The translations under genes were made by a program, and so were the position numbers. Of a DNA stretch of 64,000 nucleotides, positions 46,460 to 54,243 are shown one piece after another (positions within the stretch are counted from its first letter, which is position 1; the number at the start of each line of letters is the position of its first letter). This DNA comes from Streptomyces sp. CB02980. GTDB taxonomy: Bacteria > Actinomycetota > Actinomycetes > Streptomycetales > Streptomycetaceae. The notes beneath the pieces are model-generated. The model was not told where the DNA came from and searched no databases. It saw nothing but the letters and a program-made list of their open reading frames with translations. The DNA is taken from assembly GCF_014451325.2 (NCBI RefSeq), contig NZ_JACSCH020000008.1, forward strand, positions 304,721 through 368,720, in the 5' to 3' direction.

Positions 46460-47827
46460 TCAGGCGTCGGCGCCGACCTTGGCATCGGCGGCGGTCCGCT
46501 CCTCGATCTCCCCGAGGTCACGGTCGCGGGTCTCCTCGGCGCAGGCGATCGCGACCACGGTGAGCAGGGCGGCGGCGATCACGTACAGGGCGATCGGAGT
46601 CGAGTTGCCGTAGTCGGCGAGGAGCGCGGTCGCGATGAGCGGGGCGGGCGCGCCGGCGGCCACGGAGGAGAACTGGGCGCCTATGGAGGCACCCGAGTAC
46701 CGCATCCGGGTCGCGAACATCTCGGAGAAGAAGGCGGCCTGCGGCGCGTACATCGCCCCGTGGAGGACCAGGCCGACCGTCACGGCGAGCAGCAGCGAGC
46801 CGAAGGTGCCCCGGTCGATGAGCGTGAAGAACGGGAACATCCAGGCACCGACCCCGACCGCGCCGATCAGGTACACGGGACGGCGGCCGAGGCGGTCGGA
46901 GAGCGCGCCCCAGAGCGGGATCACGGCGAAGTGGACGGCGGAGCCGATGAGAACGGCGTTCAGTGCGGTCTGCTTGGAGAGCCCGACCTCGGTGGTCGCG
47001 TAGACCAGGATGAACGCGGTGATCACGTAGTACGAGATGTTCTCCGCCATGCGGGCGCCCATCGCGATCAGCACGTCCCGCCAGTGGTGCCGCAGGACGG
47101 CGACCAGCGGCATCTTCTCGACCTGCCCGGCGACGGCCTTGCGCTCCTCGGCGGCGGCGAGGGCCGCCTTGAAGACGGGCGACTCGTCGACGGAGAGCCG
47201 GATCCAGAGGCCGACGATCACGAGCACACCGGAGAGCAGGAAGGGGATGCGCCAGCCCCACGAGGCGAAGGCGGCGTCGGAGAGCAGCGCGGTCAGCGCG
47301 GACAGCACACCGGTCGCGAGCAGCTGACCGGCCGGCGCACCGGTCTGCGGCCACGAGGCCCAGAACCCGCGCCGCTTGGCGTCCCCGTGCTCGGACACCA
47401 GCAGGACGGCCCCGCCCCACTCACCACCGAGCGCGAACCCCTGCACGAGCCGCAGCGCGGTCAGCAGCACCGGGGCGGCGGACCCGACGGTCGCGTGCGT
47501 CGGCAGCAGTCCGATGGCGAAGGTGGCCCCACCCATCAGCAGCAGGCTGAGCACCAGCAGCTTCTTCCGCCCGAGCCGGTCGCCGTAGTGCCCGAACACC
47601 AGCGCCCCGAGGGGCCGGGCGGCGAATCCGACCGCGTACGTCAGGAAGGACAGCAGGGTCCCGACGAGCGGATCGGACCCGGGAAAGAACAGCTTGTTGA
47701 ACACGAGCGCGGCGGCGGACCCGTACAGGAAGAAGTCGTACCACTCGATGGTGGTGCCGATGAGACTGGCGGCGACGATCCGCTTGAGGGAACCGGGTGG
47801 CGTCGGGGAGGTTGTTGCGGCGGCCAT
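46460..47827 (-). CDS. MHS-family MFS metabolite:H+ symporter
   Basis: A 455-residue 12-TM transporter of the metabolite:H+ symporter group (ShiA/ProP/KgtP-like). Hallmarks: ASLIGTTIEWYDFFLYGSAAALVFNK at the start, GRKKLLVLSLLLMGGATFAIGLLPT in helices 2-3, RLVQGFALGGEWGGA, and ERGWRIPF-like SWGWRIPFLLSG. Substrates of the family are small carboxylates, betaines or dicarboxylates. The ATG at 47827 has GGAAG at 9 nt. It converges on the CdaR-type regulator gene across a strong terminator. Control by that regulator is inference. Confidence 0.92.
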   Translation of the reverse strand: MAAATTSPTPPGSLKRIVAASLIGTTIEWYDFFLYGSAAALVFNKLFFPGSDPLVGTLLSFLTYAVGFAARPLGALVFGHYGDRLGRKKLLVLSLLLMGGATFAIGLLPTHATVGSAAPVLLTALRLVQGFALGGEWGGAVLLVSEHGDAKRRGFWASWPQTGAPAGQLLATGVLSALTALLSDAAFASWGWRIPFLLSGVLVIVGLWIRLSVDESPVFKAALAAAEERKAVAGQVEKMPLVAVLRHHWRDVLIAMGARMAENISYYVITAFILVYATTEVGLSKQTALNAVLIGSAVHFAVIPLWGALSDRLGRRPVYLIGAVGVGAWMFPFFTLIDRGTFGSLLLAVTVGLVLHGAMYAPQAAFFSEMFATRMRYSGASIGAQFSSVAAGAPAPLIATALLADYGNSTPIALYVIAAALLTVVAIACAEETRDRDLGEIEERTAADAKVGADA

Positions 47828-48137
47828 GTGCACCACTTCCAGGCAGGTACGGGGACGATTCGGTGTCGCCACACCGTAGGAAGTCGCAGGTCAGGGGCGT
47901 ATGTGGTGGGACACCATAGTTCGGGTCGCTCGTGTGCGCCCAGCCTCCATGGCTTGCTGCCGCGGCGGCGCCGACGGTCTCGTAGACCTGGGAACTGGCC
48001 TGCGCCACACGGTTACCCCGATGCGGCTGTCGCAGTGAAACCTTCCTGGCTGTCGTGGGCCCCTGAGCAGACGGGGAACTCACTCCTTCGACCGGACGCA
48101 CGGATGGTCCGTGACCGTCACACAGAAGGAGAAGTCC
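47828..48137. other. Divergent intergenic region (MHS transporter / cupin)
   Basis: A 310-bp gap. It holds an AGAAGGAGAAG ribosome site for the cupin gene at its end and several short GTGGG/CCCAC inverted motifs, with no coding frame of Streptomyces character. Both genes need promoters here; none is close to consensus. Confidence 0.4.
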
Positions 48138-48575
48138 ATGGCACAGCAGACCTTCGATCCCAACAGGCTCACGTTCGAGCAGGGGGTGGAGCGGATCAAG
48201 AGCGCTGTCCGCGAGAGCGGACTCGACGTCGAGGGCCGCATCATCACGTCAAGGGACGCCGGGGTCGAGAAGGCGATGAAGCTTCTCGAGGTCGACAACG
48301 TCCCGCCGGGGTTCCGCAAGTGGCAGCTTCCGGTGTACATGGCCTGTGAGTCCCAGCTCTACATCACGGTTGCCGAGCCGGGTGCACAGGCGTCGCCGCA
48401 CGCGCACAACGGCGGTGCCGGCATCCGGTTCATCGCCGGCGGGTCGATCGTCTACAACGGCTACGAACTCACGGCCGGGGACTGGATGTACGTCCCGGCG
48501 GGCACGGAGTACTCCTTCGAGGTCGGCCGTTACGGCGCGCTGATGTGTTACTGCTACTGCTGTTCCTGCGCCTGA
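48138..48575 (+). CDS. Cupin-domain protein with a Cys-rich C-terminal tail
   Basis: A 145-residue protein with a single cupin barrel: metal motif PHAHNGGAGIRF (H88, H90), then GGSIVYNGYELTAGDWMYVPAGTEYSF. The last nine residues carry five cysteines (C137, C139, C141, C142, C144, pattern C-Y-C-Y-C-C-S-C-A). Another Cys is at 70. Such a tail is not part of a cupin and suggests metal binding, disulfide chemistry or modification. AGAAGGAG lies 7-8 nt before the ATG. Codon use is slightly less GC-biased than in the flanking genes. There is no signal peptide. Function unknown. Confidence 0.85.
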   Translation: MAQQTFDPNRLTFEQGVERIKSAVRESGLDVEGRIITSRDAGVEKAMKLLEVDNVPPGFRKWQLPVYMACESQLYITVAEPGAQASPHAHNGGAGIRFIAGGSIVYNGYELTAGDWMYVPAGTEYSFEVGRYGALMCYCYCCSCA

Positions 48576-48702
48576 GCAGGGGCGGAAACCGAGAGTCGCC
48601 GATACCCAGGCCGCCCGACCTCTGCGGATTCGACGACGCTCGACGGTGCACCAGACGTGTGGCGGGCGAAGACGAGGGACACGTCAGGCGGTTCGACTGT
48701 CG

Positions 48703-48922
48703 TCAGGCCCTGGCGGCCGCGCGCCGGATCACGTCGAGCGTGCGCGTCACATCGTCGTCGGTGGTCGACCAGTTGCTCACCGAGATCCGCATGACGCGTG
48801 CCGTGCCAGGTGGAGCCGCTGATCCAGGCGGTGCCGTCGTCGAGCAGCCGGGCGAGTACCCGGTCGGTGCGTCCGTCGCTGCCGAACTCGGCGCAGACCT
48901 GTGTGAACGCGAAGGACGGCAA
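48703..48922 (-). pseudogene. Frameshifted C-terminal remnant of a PLP-dependent decarboxylase/aminotransferase
   Basis: One minus frame gives QVCAEFGSDGRTDRVLARLL and DDGTAWISGSTWHGT; at about 48799 the homology shifts by one base into RVMRISVSNWSTTDDDVTRTL and DVIRRAAARA, then a stop at 48703. Read together this is the usual C-terminal end of PLP-dependent group II decarboxylase-like enzymes. The N-terminal four fifths are missing and no frame upstream continues it, so it is a truncated, frameshifted relic. Confidence 0.7.
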
Positions 48923-49276
48923 TGAACTCGGGCGGCCGGCTCATCGCACTCAGGCGCACCGCAGACGCCGTCCGAACCGCCTGGAAGCGCAAGCGTGAGA
49001 GGCCACCCGGCCGTACGAGCGTCCCCCCGCGGCCCCGAAACCACGGCGCCCTGAGCCAGGCCTTTCGTTCGGCCCTGCCGCCGGTCAGAACGGGCACATC
49101 CTTGTTCGCCTGCCGGAACGAGATTCCCCGGTGCTGGTTCGGTGCTGGTTCGGTGCTGACTTCGGTGGGGCAATCGCAGGAAAACTGCTGGTCCCTGGCG
49201 GCGCGGTCCACGCGGTCGGTCCTCGTCGAGGGGAGACGGGGGACCGGGCGCCCGAAGGTCGACCCAGGCGCCGCCT
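48923..49276. other. Non-coding region upstream of the PLP remnant
   Basis: Frames here are fragmentary and lack consistent coding bias. At 49129-49161 an 11-bp unit CGGTGCTGGTT is repeated three times, the last copy degenerate. It may contain further decayed sequence of the same lost gene; no intact gene is supported. Confidence 0.5.
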
Positions 49277-49759
49277 TCAGGCGTGCCCCGGGACGGCGAT
49301 GCGGAGATCGAGGAGTTGTTGCGTGTGCACGGGCACGTGGTCTTCGGCGAGGCCGTCGATGAGGCTCGCCAGCGGAATCGGCTGGTCCAGCACGAGTGCG
49401 TCGTTGGACAGGAGGAGCGACGGCACCAGAACCGAGGCGGCTTCCTCGTTGAGCTGGTCGGCGATGTCGCACAGGACGGCGACCTGGCTCCGGACGTGAT
49501 CGATCAGGTCCGCCCGGCCCGTGTGCTCGGCGATGATCCGGTCAAGATTCCAGCGGTCGAGGGAGACCCGGTTGTCGAAGGTGGGCCGCGAGCCGGCGAC
49601 GACGCCCATGGCAACCGCTGCGATCGAGGCGTCGACGCTGAGGAGATGAGCCAGTATCCGGTCGGCGTTCCATCCTCCGTCGTCCGCCTCGCCGAGGCCG
49701 GGGATGGCCGCCGCATCGAGCAACCTGTCGTAGGCGCCGCGAAGTGCTGTGGTGTCCAT
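49277..49759 (-). CDS. DinB/maleylpyruvate isomerase-like helical protein
   Basis: A 160-residue all-helical protein: MDTTALRGAYDRLLDAAAI, GGWNADRILAHLLSVDASIAAVAMGVVAG (in order), SRPTFDNRVSLDRWNLDRII, and a C-terminal LASLIDGLAEDHVPVHTQQL. The pattern suggests the four-helix DinB/mycothiol S-transferase fold, with HLL and HVPVH providing possible metal ligands. AGGGAA lies 8 nt before the ATG. It is the last gene of an operon with an ArsR regulator (13 bp upstream) and an SRPBCC protein. Enzymatic role unknown. Confidence 0.82.
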   Translation of the reverse strand: MDTTALRGAYDRLLDAAAIPGLGEADDGGWNADRILAHLLSVDASIAAVAMGVVAGSRPTFDNRVSLDRWNLDRIIAEHTGRADLIDHVRSQVAVLCDIADQLNEEAASVLVPSLLLSNDALVLDQPIPLASLIDGLAEDHVPVHTQQLLDLRIAVPGHA

Positions 49760-49772
49760 GACGTGCTTCCCT

Positions 49773-50141
49773 TCAGTCGGGGCGTGCCGAATGCGGATCC
49801 CGGTCCGCTGCCTCGGCGACGCGTTTGATGTTCGCCAGCCGCCGGTCCCATTCGGTCGCGAGCGAGGCCATCCACCGTGCCGTCGCATCCAGCGCCGCAG
49901 GCCGCACCGTGTACCGCACCTCGCGTCCGACCCGGCTGCCTGAAACCAGCCCGGCGGCGTCCAGGACGGCGAGGTGCTTGACCACCGCCTGCCGCGAGAC
50001 GGGAAGCCGTTCGGCGAGCGTCGTTGCAGTGGCCTCGCCCTGCGCGGCCAGCAGGTCGAGCAGTTGACGTCGCGTCGGGTCGGCCAGCGCACCGAGGACG
50101 CTGTCGACGGCCTGGGCGGCGCCGGGAGGTTCTTCCGTCAC
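49773..50141 (-). CDS. ArsR-family transcriptional regulator
   Basis: A 122-residue winged-helix ArsR/SmtB protein: LADPTRRQLLDLLAAQGEATATTLAERLPVSRQAVVKHLAVLDAAGLV (seen in order), then SRVGREVRYTVRP as the wing. No metal-binding Cys cluster (ELCVCDL-type) is present, so it belongs to the non-metal group usually paired with AHSA1-type SRPBCC proteins. Its GTG overlaps the TGA of the SRPBCC gene by 4 bp, showing coupled translation. The two large palindromes upstream of the operon are its likely sites. Confidence 0.93.
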   Translation of the reverse strand: MTEEPPGAAQAVDSVLGALADPTRRQLLDLLAAQGEATATTLAERLPVSRQAVVKHLAVLDAAGLVSGSRVGREVRYTVRPAALDATARWMASLATEWDRRLANIKRVAEAADRDPHSARPD

Positions 50142-50584
50142 GTGGAGGGCTGTTCGGCGCGTGTCCTGAGCGCGTCGAGTTCCAGGGGCCAGCCCTTGCC
50201 GTGGTCCTTCAGGTTCTGACTGCGCAGCTCCTCGGACCCGGCCAGCGCCACGAACCCGCTCTCGACGACGCGCAGCCGCGTCTTGTCGCCTTCCGGGGTC
50301 AACGTGAACTCCACGAGGGTGCTGTTGTTCTCGCGCAGCTCTTCTCCGGGGAACGCGCTGGTCCAGCGGTACGCCAGGTACGTCGGCGGCTCGACCTTCT
50401 CCACGCGCACCGGGAAGTCGCCGTGCTCGGCGTTCTTCGCCACCATCGACTCGCCCTCCTTGGCCACGGTGCCGGCCAGGCTCGCTTTGTCGGCCACCCA
50501 GAACCCGGGCTGGGCCACCAGCGACCAGACCCGCTCCAGGGGTGCCGCGATCAGGGTTTCGCGTTCGATCCGGTCATCGTTCAT
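50138..50584 (-). CDS. SRPBCC/AHSA1-family protein, first gene of an ArsR operon
   Basis: A 148-residue AHSA1-like protein: RIERETLIAAPLERVWSLVAQPGFW, VEKVEPPTYLAYRW, STLVEFTLTPEGDKTRLRVVESGF, and a closing helix. The pairing of AHSA1 and ArsR in one operon is common in actinobacteria and Bacillus. GAGGAG lies 6 nt before the ATG at 50584. The palindromes 29-87 bp upstream should place it under ArsR control. The ligand or client is unknown. Confidence 0.9.
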   Translation of the reverse strand: MNDDRIERETLIAAPLERVWSLVAQPGFWVADKASLAGTVAKEGESMVAKNAEHGDFPVRVEKVEPPTYLAYRWTSAFPGEELRENNSTLVEFTLTPEGDKTRLRVVESGFVALAGSEELRSQNLKDHGKGWPLELDALRTRAEQPST

Positions 50585-50612
50585 GAGGGACTCCTCCATC
50601 GGCGACATCGAA

Positions 50613-50671
50613 TGCAACCCCAGAGTTGCACATCGCACCCTTAGGTGCAACCCCAGAGTTGCGCCTAAGGG
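50613..50671. promoter_or_regulatory. Duplicated palindromic operator of the ArsR operon
   Basis: TGCAACCCCAGAGTTGCA (50613-50630) is a palindrome with perfect 6-bp arms (TGCAAC/GTTGCA). Seventeen bases of it recur at 50646-50662, 33 bp later, where the symmetry extends to 14-bp arms (50638-50651 and 50658-50671) with one G:T-type mismatch. It lies directly upstream of the SRPBCC-ArsR-DinB operon. Confidence 0.88.
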
Positions 50672-50777
50672 GCCCTCCCTGCGCGGAAGGCGCAGACGCG
50701 CCGGTGTGCCCGGCAGACGGACGACGATCCTGAGCACCCGCGCGCATCGGACTGTCACGCACGGGGCCGGGAGCGCC

Positions 50778-50966
50778 TCATGCGTCGTGTTCGCTCCCGA
50801 CGGCGGGCACACCGGAGGAGGGAAGCAGCTGCGGGATGCCGTCGACGATCGGGTAGCGCCGGCGCAGGCGCGGGTTGTAGAGCGTGCCCCCGATCTCGTC
50901 CAGGATCAACGGCCCTTTGTCGAGCGGGCAGGCGAGAATCTTCAGCAGTGGGCTGTCGGGCTTCAT
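50778..50966 (-). CDS. Trm112-family protein
   Basis: A 62-residue Trm112/YcaR-like protein: LLKILACPLDKGPLILDE, GTLYNPRLRRRYPIVDGIPQLLP. This small fold activates partner methyltransferases in eukaryotes and archaea and is linked to them in bacteria. Only one Cys of the usual zinc set remains (ACPLD). It is the last gene of the envelope-glycan operon, with its ATG overlapping the EamA-like gene stop by 4 bp. Two methyltransferase genes in the same operon are natural partners (inference). Confidence 0.9.
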   Translation of the reverse strand: MKPDSPLLKILACPLDKGPLILDEIGGTLYNPRLRRRYPIVDGIPQLLPSSGVPAVGSEHDA

Positions 50967-51868
50967 GACCGGGTTCCTTCGGGAGTGGGGGTGTTCGCCT
51001 CGTGTCGCGGCAGGGTGAGCAGGACCGTGAGCGCCAGTACGGTGCCGCCGAGACGCAGTAACAGTCGCAACGGGTCGTCGGGCAGCGGCTCGTCGAACGC
51101 GATCGTGCCGCTCACGATGGAGAACACGCAGCTCACCGTCGAGCACACGGGGACGATCAGGGACGCCCGGCAGCGCTGCAGGGCGGTCTGCGACAGCACC
51201 AGTCCGCTGACGCCTGTCAGCAGCAGGAGGTACGGGTACGGGGAGGCCAGCACGGCGGGTACGGAGCCCATGAGGTCCTCGGTGTCCAGGTGCCCGGAGA
51301 CGCCCTTGATCGCGAGCGAGCTGACGCCGTAGATGAGACCGACGGCGACCGCGTAGGCCACTCCGGTGGTCGGCTGCCGATGCCGTCGGCGGGCGCGCCG
51401 CTCCGCGGCCGCGTAGAGCACGAGACCGCCCGCGAGCGTCGGCAGGCACAGGGCCAGCAGGATTCCGGTGGGAGCGGTACGGCTGATCTCCTCGCTGGTC
51501 TCGTACAGCGAGGCCACCACCATCACAAGCGCCAGACCGATGACGGCCACCGCACGCCGCTCGCGGCCGGAGGGCCGCTCGCCGAGTACCAACGACGAGA
51601 GCACGAGCAGGAGGACGAGACCGGACAGGAACAGACCCTGGGCGGCGGCGATCGGCAGGGTGCGGTAGACGGCCAGCTGCGCGGCGAACCCCAGGGCGAG
51701 CGCCACGGCCCCGCAGATCCACAAGGGCCGGCCGGCCAGAAGCAGGAGGGCCCGGCCCGGCTGTGCGGCGCTCAACGGCGGCATGCCGGCCAGCGCCCGC
51801 TTCTCCAGGACGAAGCCGGTGCTGTACAGGACGTTCGCCACCAGCGCGGCGGCCACACCCCACACCAC
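50963..51868 (-). CDS. EamA/DMT-family small-molecule transporter
   Basis: A 301-residue protein with nine to ten membrane helices in two repeats (VWGVAAALVANVLYSTGFVLEKRAL at the start; GVAYAVAVGLIYGVSSLAIKGV mid-protein; SLIVPVCSTVSCVFSIVSGTIAFDEPLP near the end), matching the drug/metabolite transporter superfamily. In an operon with glycosyl- and acyltransferases it may flip a lipid-linked intermediate or move a precursor. It starts with GTG 3 bp after the methyltransferase stop and overlaps Trm112 by 4 bp. Confidence 0.87.
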   Translation of the reverse strand: MVWGVAAALVANVLYSTGFVLEKRALAGMPPLSAAQPGRALLLLAGRPLWICGAVALALGFAAQLAVYRTLPIAAAQGLFLSGLVLLLVLSSLVLGERPSGRERRAVAVIGLALVMVVASLYETSEEISRTAPTGILLALCLPTLAGGLVLYAAAERRARRRHRQPTTGVAYAVAVGLIYGVSSLAIKGVSGHLDTEDLMGSVPAVLASPYPYLLLLTGVSGLVLSQTALQRCRASLIVPVCSTVSCVFSIVSGTIAFDEPLPDDPLRLLLRLGGTVLALTVLLTLPRHEANTPTPEGTRS

Positions 51869-51871
51869 GGG

Positions 51872-52708
51872 CTACACCTTTCTCGCATGCACGAGGAGGA
51901 TGGACGCGAGCGACGGCGCCCCGCAGGCCAGCCGGTCCAGCGGCCGGAGCGGGCGCGGGACTCCGTGGAACGGCGCGCCGGCGAGCTTCACCACCTCGAA
52001 TCCGGACGCGGCCACGAACTCGCGCAACGCGCGTGCCGTGTACAGCCGCAGATGGCCCACGACCTCGCTGCCCGGTCTGCCGTGGATGCGCCGCAGACTC
52101 ACCTCGGAGAAGACCGGCTGGACTCCGGCGAGCAGCAGCGCGCGGTTGTACCAGGCGCCGAGGTTCGGCGTGGAGAGCATGAGATGCCCGCCGGGGCGCA
52201 GGACCCTGCGCAGTTCGTCGAGGGCGCTGTCGGGGTCGACAAGGTGCTCGACAACCTCGCTGAACAGGACGGCGTCGGCACTGTCGGAGGCGAGCGGCAG
52301 ACCGCTGCCGGTCAGCTCGCCGCGGACGACCTGGCTCAGGCGCGGGGCCGCGCGGCGCAGGGCGTCCTGCGACCAGTCGATCCCCACGACGCGGTGCCCG
52401 CCGAGTACGTGGGCCGCGATCGCGCCCGCCGAACCGTCCCCGCAGCCCACGTCGAGTACGGTCGCGGCCGGGCGGCCGGGCCCCACGGGGCCGAGCGCGT
52501 CGGCCAGCATCCGGGCCTGCCGCAGTGTCCGGGCCTCCCCGGAGGCGACGGGAACGGTGGGGTTCTCGTAGAAGTCCCGCAGCCCGGGGGCGCGCGGGGC
52601 CGGCGAAGTCGCCTCCGTTACGGGTGACTTATCGGCCGCTTCCGAGTCGGCGGCTTCCGATTCGGTGGCTGCGGAGGCGGTGGCTGCGGAGTCGGTGGCT
52701 GACGTCAT
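51872..52708 (-). CDS. SAM-dependent methyltransferase (operon copy 1)
   Basis: A 278-residue class I methyltransferase. The first 40 residues are low-complexity (SAATASAATESEAADSEAAD) from a 15-18 bp DNA repeat. Motif I is VLDVGCGDGSAGAIAAHVLGG, with GIDWSQDALRRA after it, VLFSEVVEHLVDPDSALDE (motif IV/V), then VLRPGGHLMLSTPN. The HLRLYTARALREFVAASGFEVV end is typical of Methyltransf_11 members acting on sugars or lipids. It overlaps the acyltransferase gene by 4 bp (ATGA). Confidence 0.9.
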   Translation of the reverse strand: MTSATDSAATASAATESEAADSEAADKSPVTEATSPAPRAPGLRDFYENPTVPVASGEARTLRQARMLADALGPVGPGRPAATVLDVGCGDGSAGAIAAHVLGGHRVVGIDWSQDALRRAAPRLSQVVRGELTGSGLPLASDSADAVLFSEVVEHLVDPDSALDELRRVLRPGGHLMLSTPNLGAWYNRALLLAGVQPVFSEVSLRRIHGRPGSEVVGHLRLYTARALREFVAASGFEVVKLAGAPFHGVPRPLRPLDRLACGAPSLASILLVHARKV

Positions 52709-54243
52709 GACGGCCTCTTGTGGTTGTCCTGGGTGGAGCGGGTTCCCACCGGTGTCGTGTCCGGACGCGGTGTGTCCCCGGCCCGAGTGAGAGACGTCGT
52801 CGACAGCGACTCCGCGAACAGGCCCGCCAGTTCCGCGCCTGACGCGTCACCGAGCAGCGCCCGCGACCAGCGCAACGTCACGTGCAGTCGCCCGCCGGTG
52901 GCAGCCGCCGCCACGCTCAGCCCCCGTGGCATCCGCGCCGGTGCGGAGAACCACACGGCCGTCGCCCGTCCTGCGTCGCCGAAGTCCAGCGCGTACGGCA
53001 CGCGTCCGATGTTCGTGACCAGCGCCGTCGACGTCCAGGAAGCCGCCGCCCGCCGCGCGCCACGGGTGAGCACGCCCCGGACGCCGACCGGCAGCAGGGG
53101 TGCGGTCAGCAGGCTCGCCCCCGCGCCCATGGGGGCGCCGTCGGCAGACTTCAGAGCACGGGTGCGCCGTGCGGTGGTGCGCAGCAGCCGGGCCACGGCC
53201 TCCGGGTCCGGCCGCTCACCGAGCAGCAGCTCCGTGTCGCGCGGGTCCTCGGAGGTCATGGCCACCTCGACGAGCCGGGTTCCGTTGCCCATCGGCATGT
53301 CCGTGCCGCGCGGCCGGTCGTCCACCGGCATCGTGAGACGTACCGGACCGGCCGGCCGGCCCTGCGAGACGTTCCAGCGCCCCACCGTCAGTGAGGTGGC
53401 GACAAGGAGTTGGTCGTTGACGGTCCAGGGCGGGAGGCCTCCGTTTCGCGCCGCACGCCGCGGAACGGGCAGGTCCGCCTGGACCATGCCGTTGCCCACG
53501 GCACGCGCGCGTACCGGCCCGGGGCGGGAGTCCGGCGCGACCCGTACGGGCCGCGCCAGTCCGGTGCGGCCGGTGGCACCGGTCCCGCTCGGAGCCGGAC
53601 CCGAGCGCTCCGGCCGGACCCGCCCGGGAACCGGGAGGGCTTCCGTGCCGCCGTACCGTTCGGCGGTCGTGGCGAGCACCCGCAGCCCCGACGGGGCGTC
53701 GAGAGCGGTGTGATGCAGCGTCAGCAGCAGCACGGTCCCACCCTCTTCCACCTGGACGACTTCCAGGCGCATCGGCGGAACCAGGGTGAGCGGTGGGCAT
53801 TCCGTCAGGGCGCGGGCCCGGGCCCGCGCCAAGGCGTCGCGTCCCGGCCCCGCGAAACTCACCGGATCGCGGTCCGGCCGACCGGTCAGCTCCCACGCGA
53901 AGGACCGCCGGTGCCCACGCCCGGGCACTTCTCGTGCCAGCACCCGGGGGTGTGTGAGGAGGGCCTGCTGGAACGCGGCCCGCAGCCGTACCGGGTCCAG
54001 CCTGCCGGGGAGATGGACCTCGATGTGTACGCTCTCCGGTTCGTCGTCGCTGAGGCAGTGCCGCGACACCTCGTCGACGGTCGGAAAGGGAATCCGGACC
54101 CTGCCGGGAGGGGTAGCGGTCCCCCTCCCGGCAGCGGTCCCCGTCCCGCCGGCGGTCTCCTTCCCGGCGGCGGTCTCCTTCTCGGGGGCGGTCTCCTTCT
54201 CGGGGGCGGCACCCGTCCCGGCCGCGGTGCACGGCTCGATCAC
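52705..54243 (-). CDS. Condensation-domain-like acyltransferase
   Basis: A 512-residue protein of the CoA-dependent acyltransferase/NRPS condensation superfamily. The catalytic motif is H177-H178-T-A-L-D182 (HHxxxD) in LLLTLHHTALDAPSG. Later features are VNDQLLVATSLTVGRW and TALVTNIGRVPYALDFG, the bridge and floor-loop region. No carrier, adenylation or membrane domain is present. PapA- and wax-ester-synthase-type enzymes of this size acylate hydroxyl groups of lipids or sugars, so it probably adds an acyl group to the glycan or lipid made here. It overlaps the genes on both sides by 4 bp. Confidence 0.85.
   Translation of the reverse strand: MIEPCTAAGTGAAPEKETAPEKETAAGKETAGGTGTAAGRGTATPPGRVRIPFPTVDEVSRHCLSDDEPESVHIEVHLPGRLDPVRLRAAFQQALLTHPRVLAREVPGRGHRRSFAWELTGRPDRDPVSFAGPGRDALARARARALTECPPLTLVPPMRLEVVQVEEGGTVLLLTLHHTALDAPSGLRVLATTAERYGGTEALPVPGRVRPERSGPAPSGTGATGRTGLARPVRVAPDSRPGPVRARAVGNGMVQADLPVPRRAARNGGLPPWTVNDQLLVATSLTVGRWNVSQGRPAGPVRLTMPVDDRPRGTDMPMGNGTRLVEVAMTSEDPRDTELLLGERPDPEAVARLLRTTARRTRALKSADGAPMGAGASLLTAPLLPVGVRGVLTRGARRAAASWTSTALVTNIGRVPYALDFGDAGRATAVWFSAPARMPRGLSVAAAATGGRLHVTLRWSRALLGDASGAELAGLFAESLSTTSLTRAGDTPRPDTTPVGTRSTQDNHKRPS

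Noticed and set aside
52705..54243. NRPS biosynthetic cluster
   Set aside because: Only a free-standing condensation-like acyltransferase is present, with no adenylation or carrier domains nearby.
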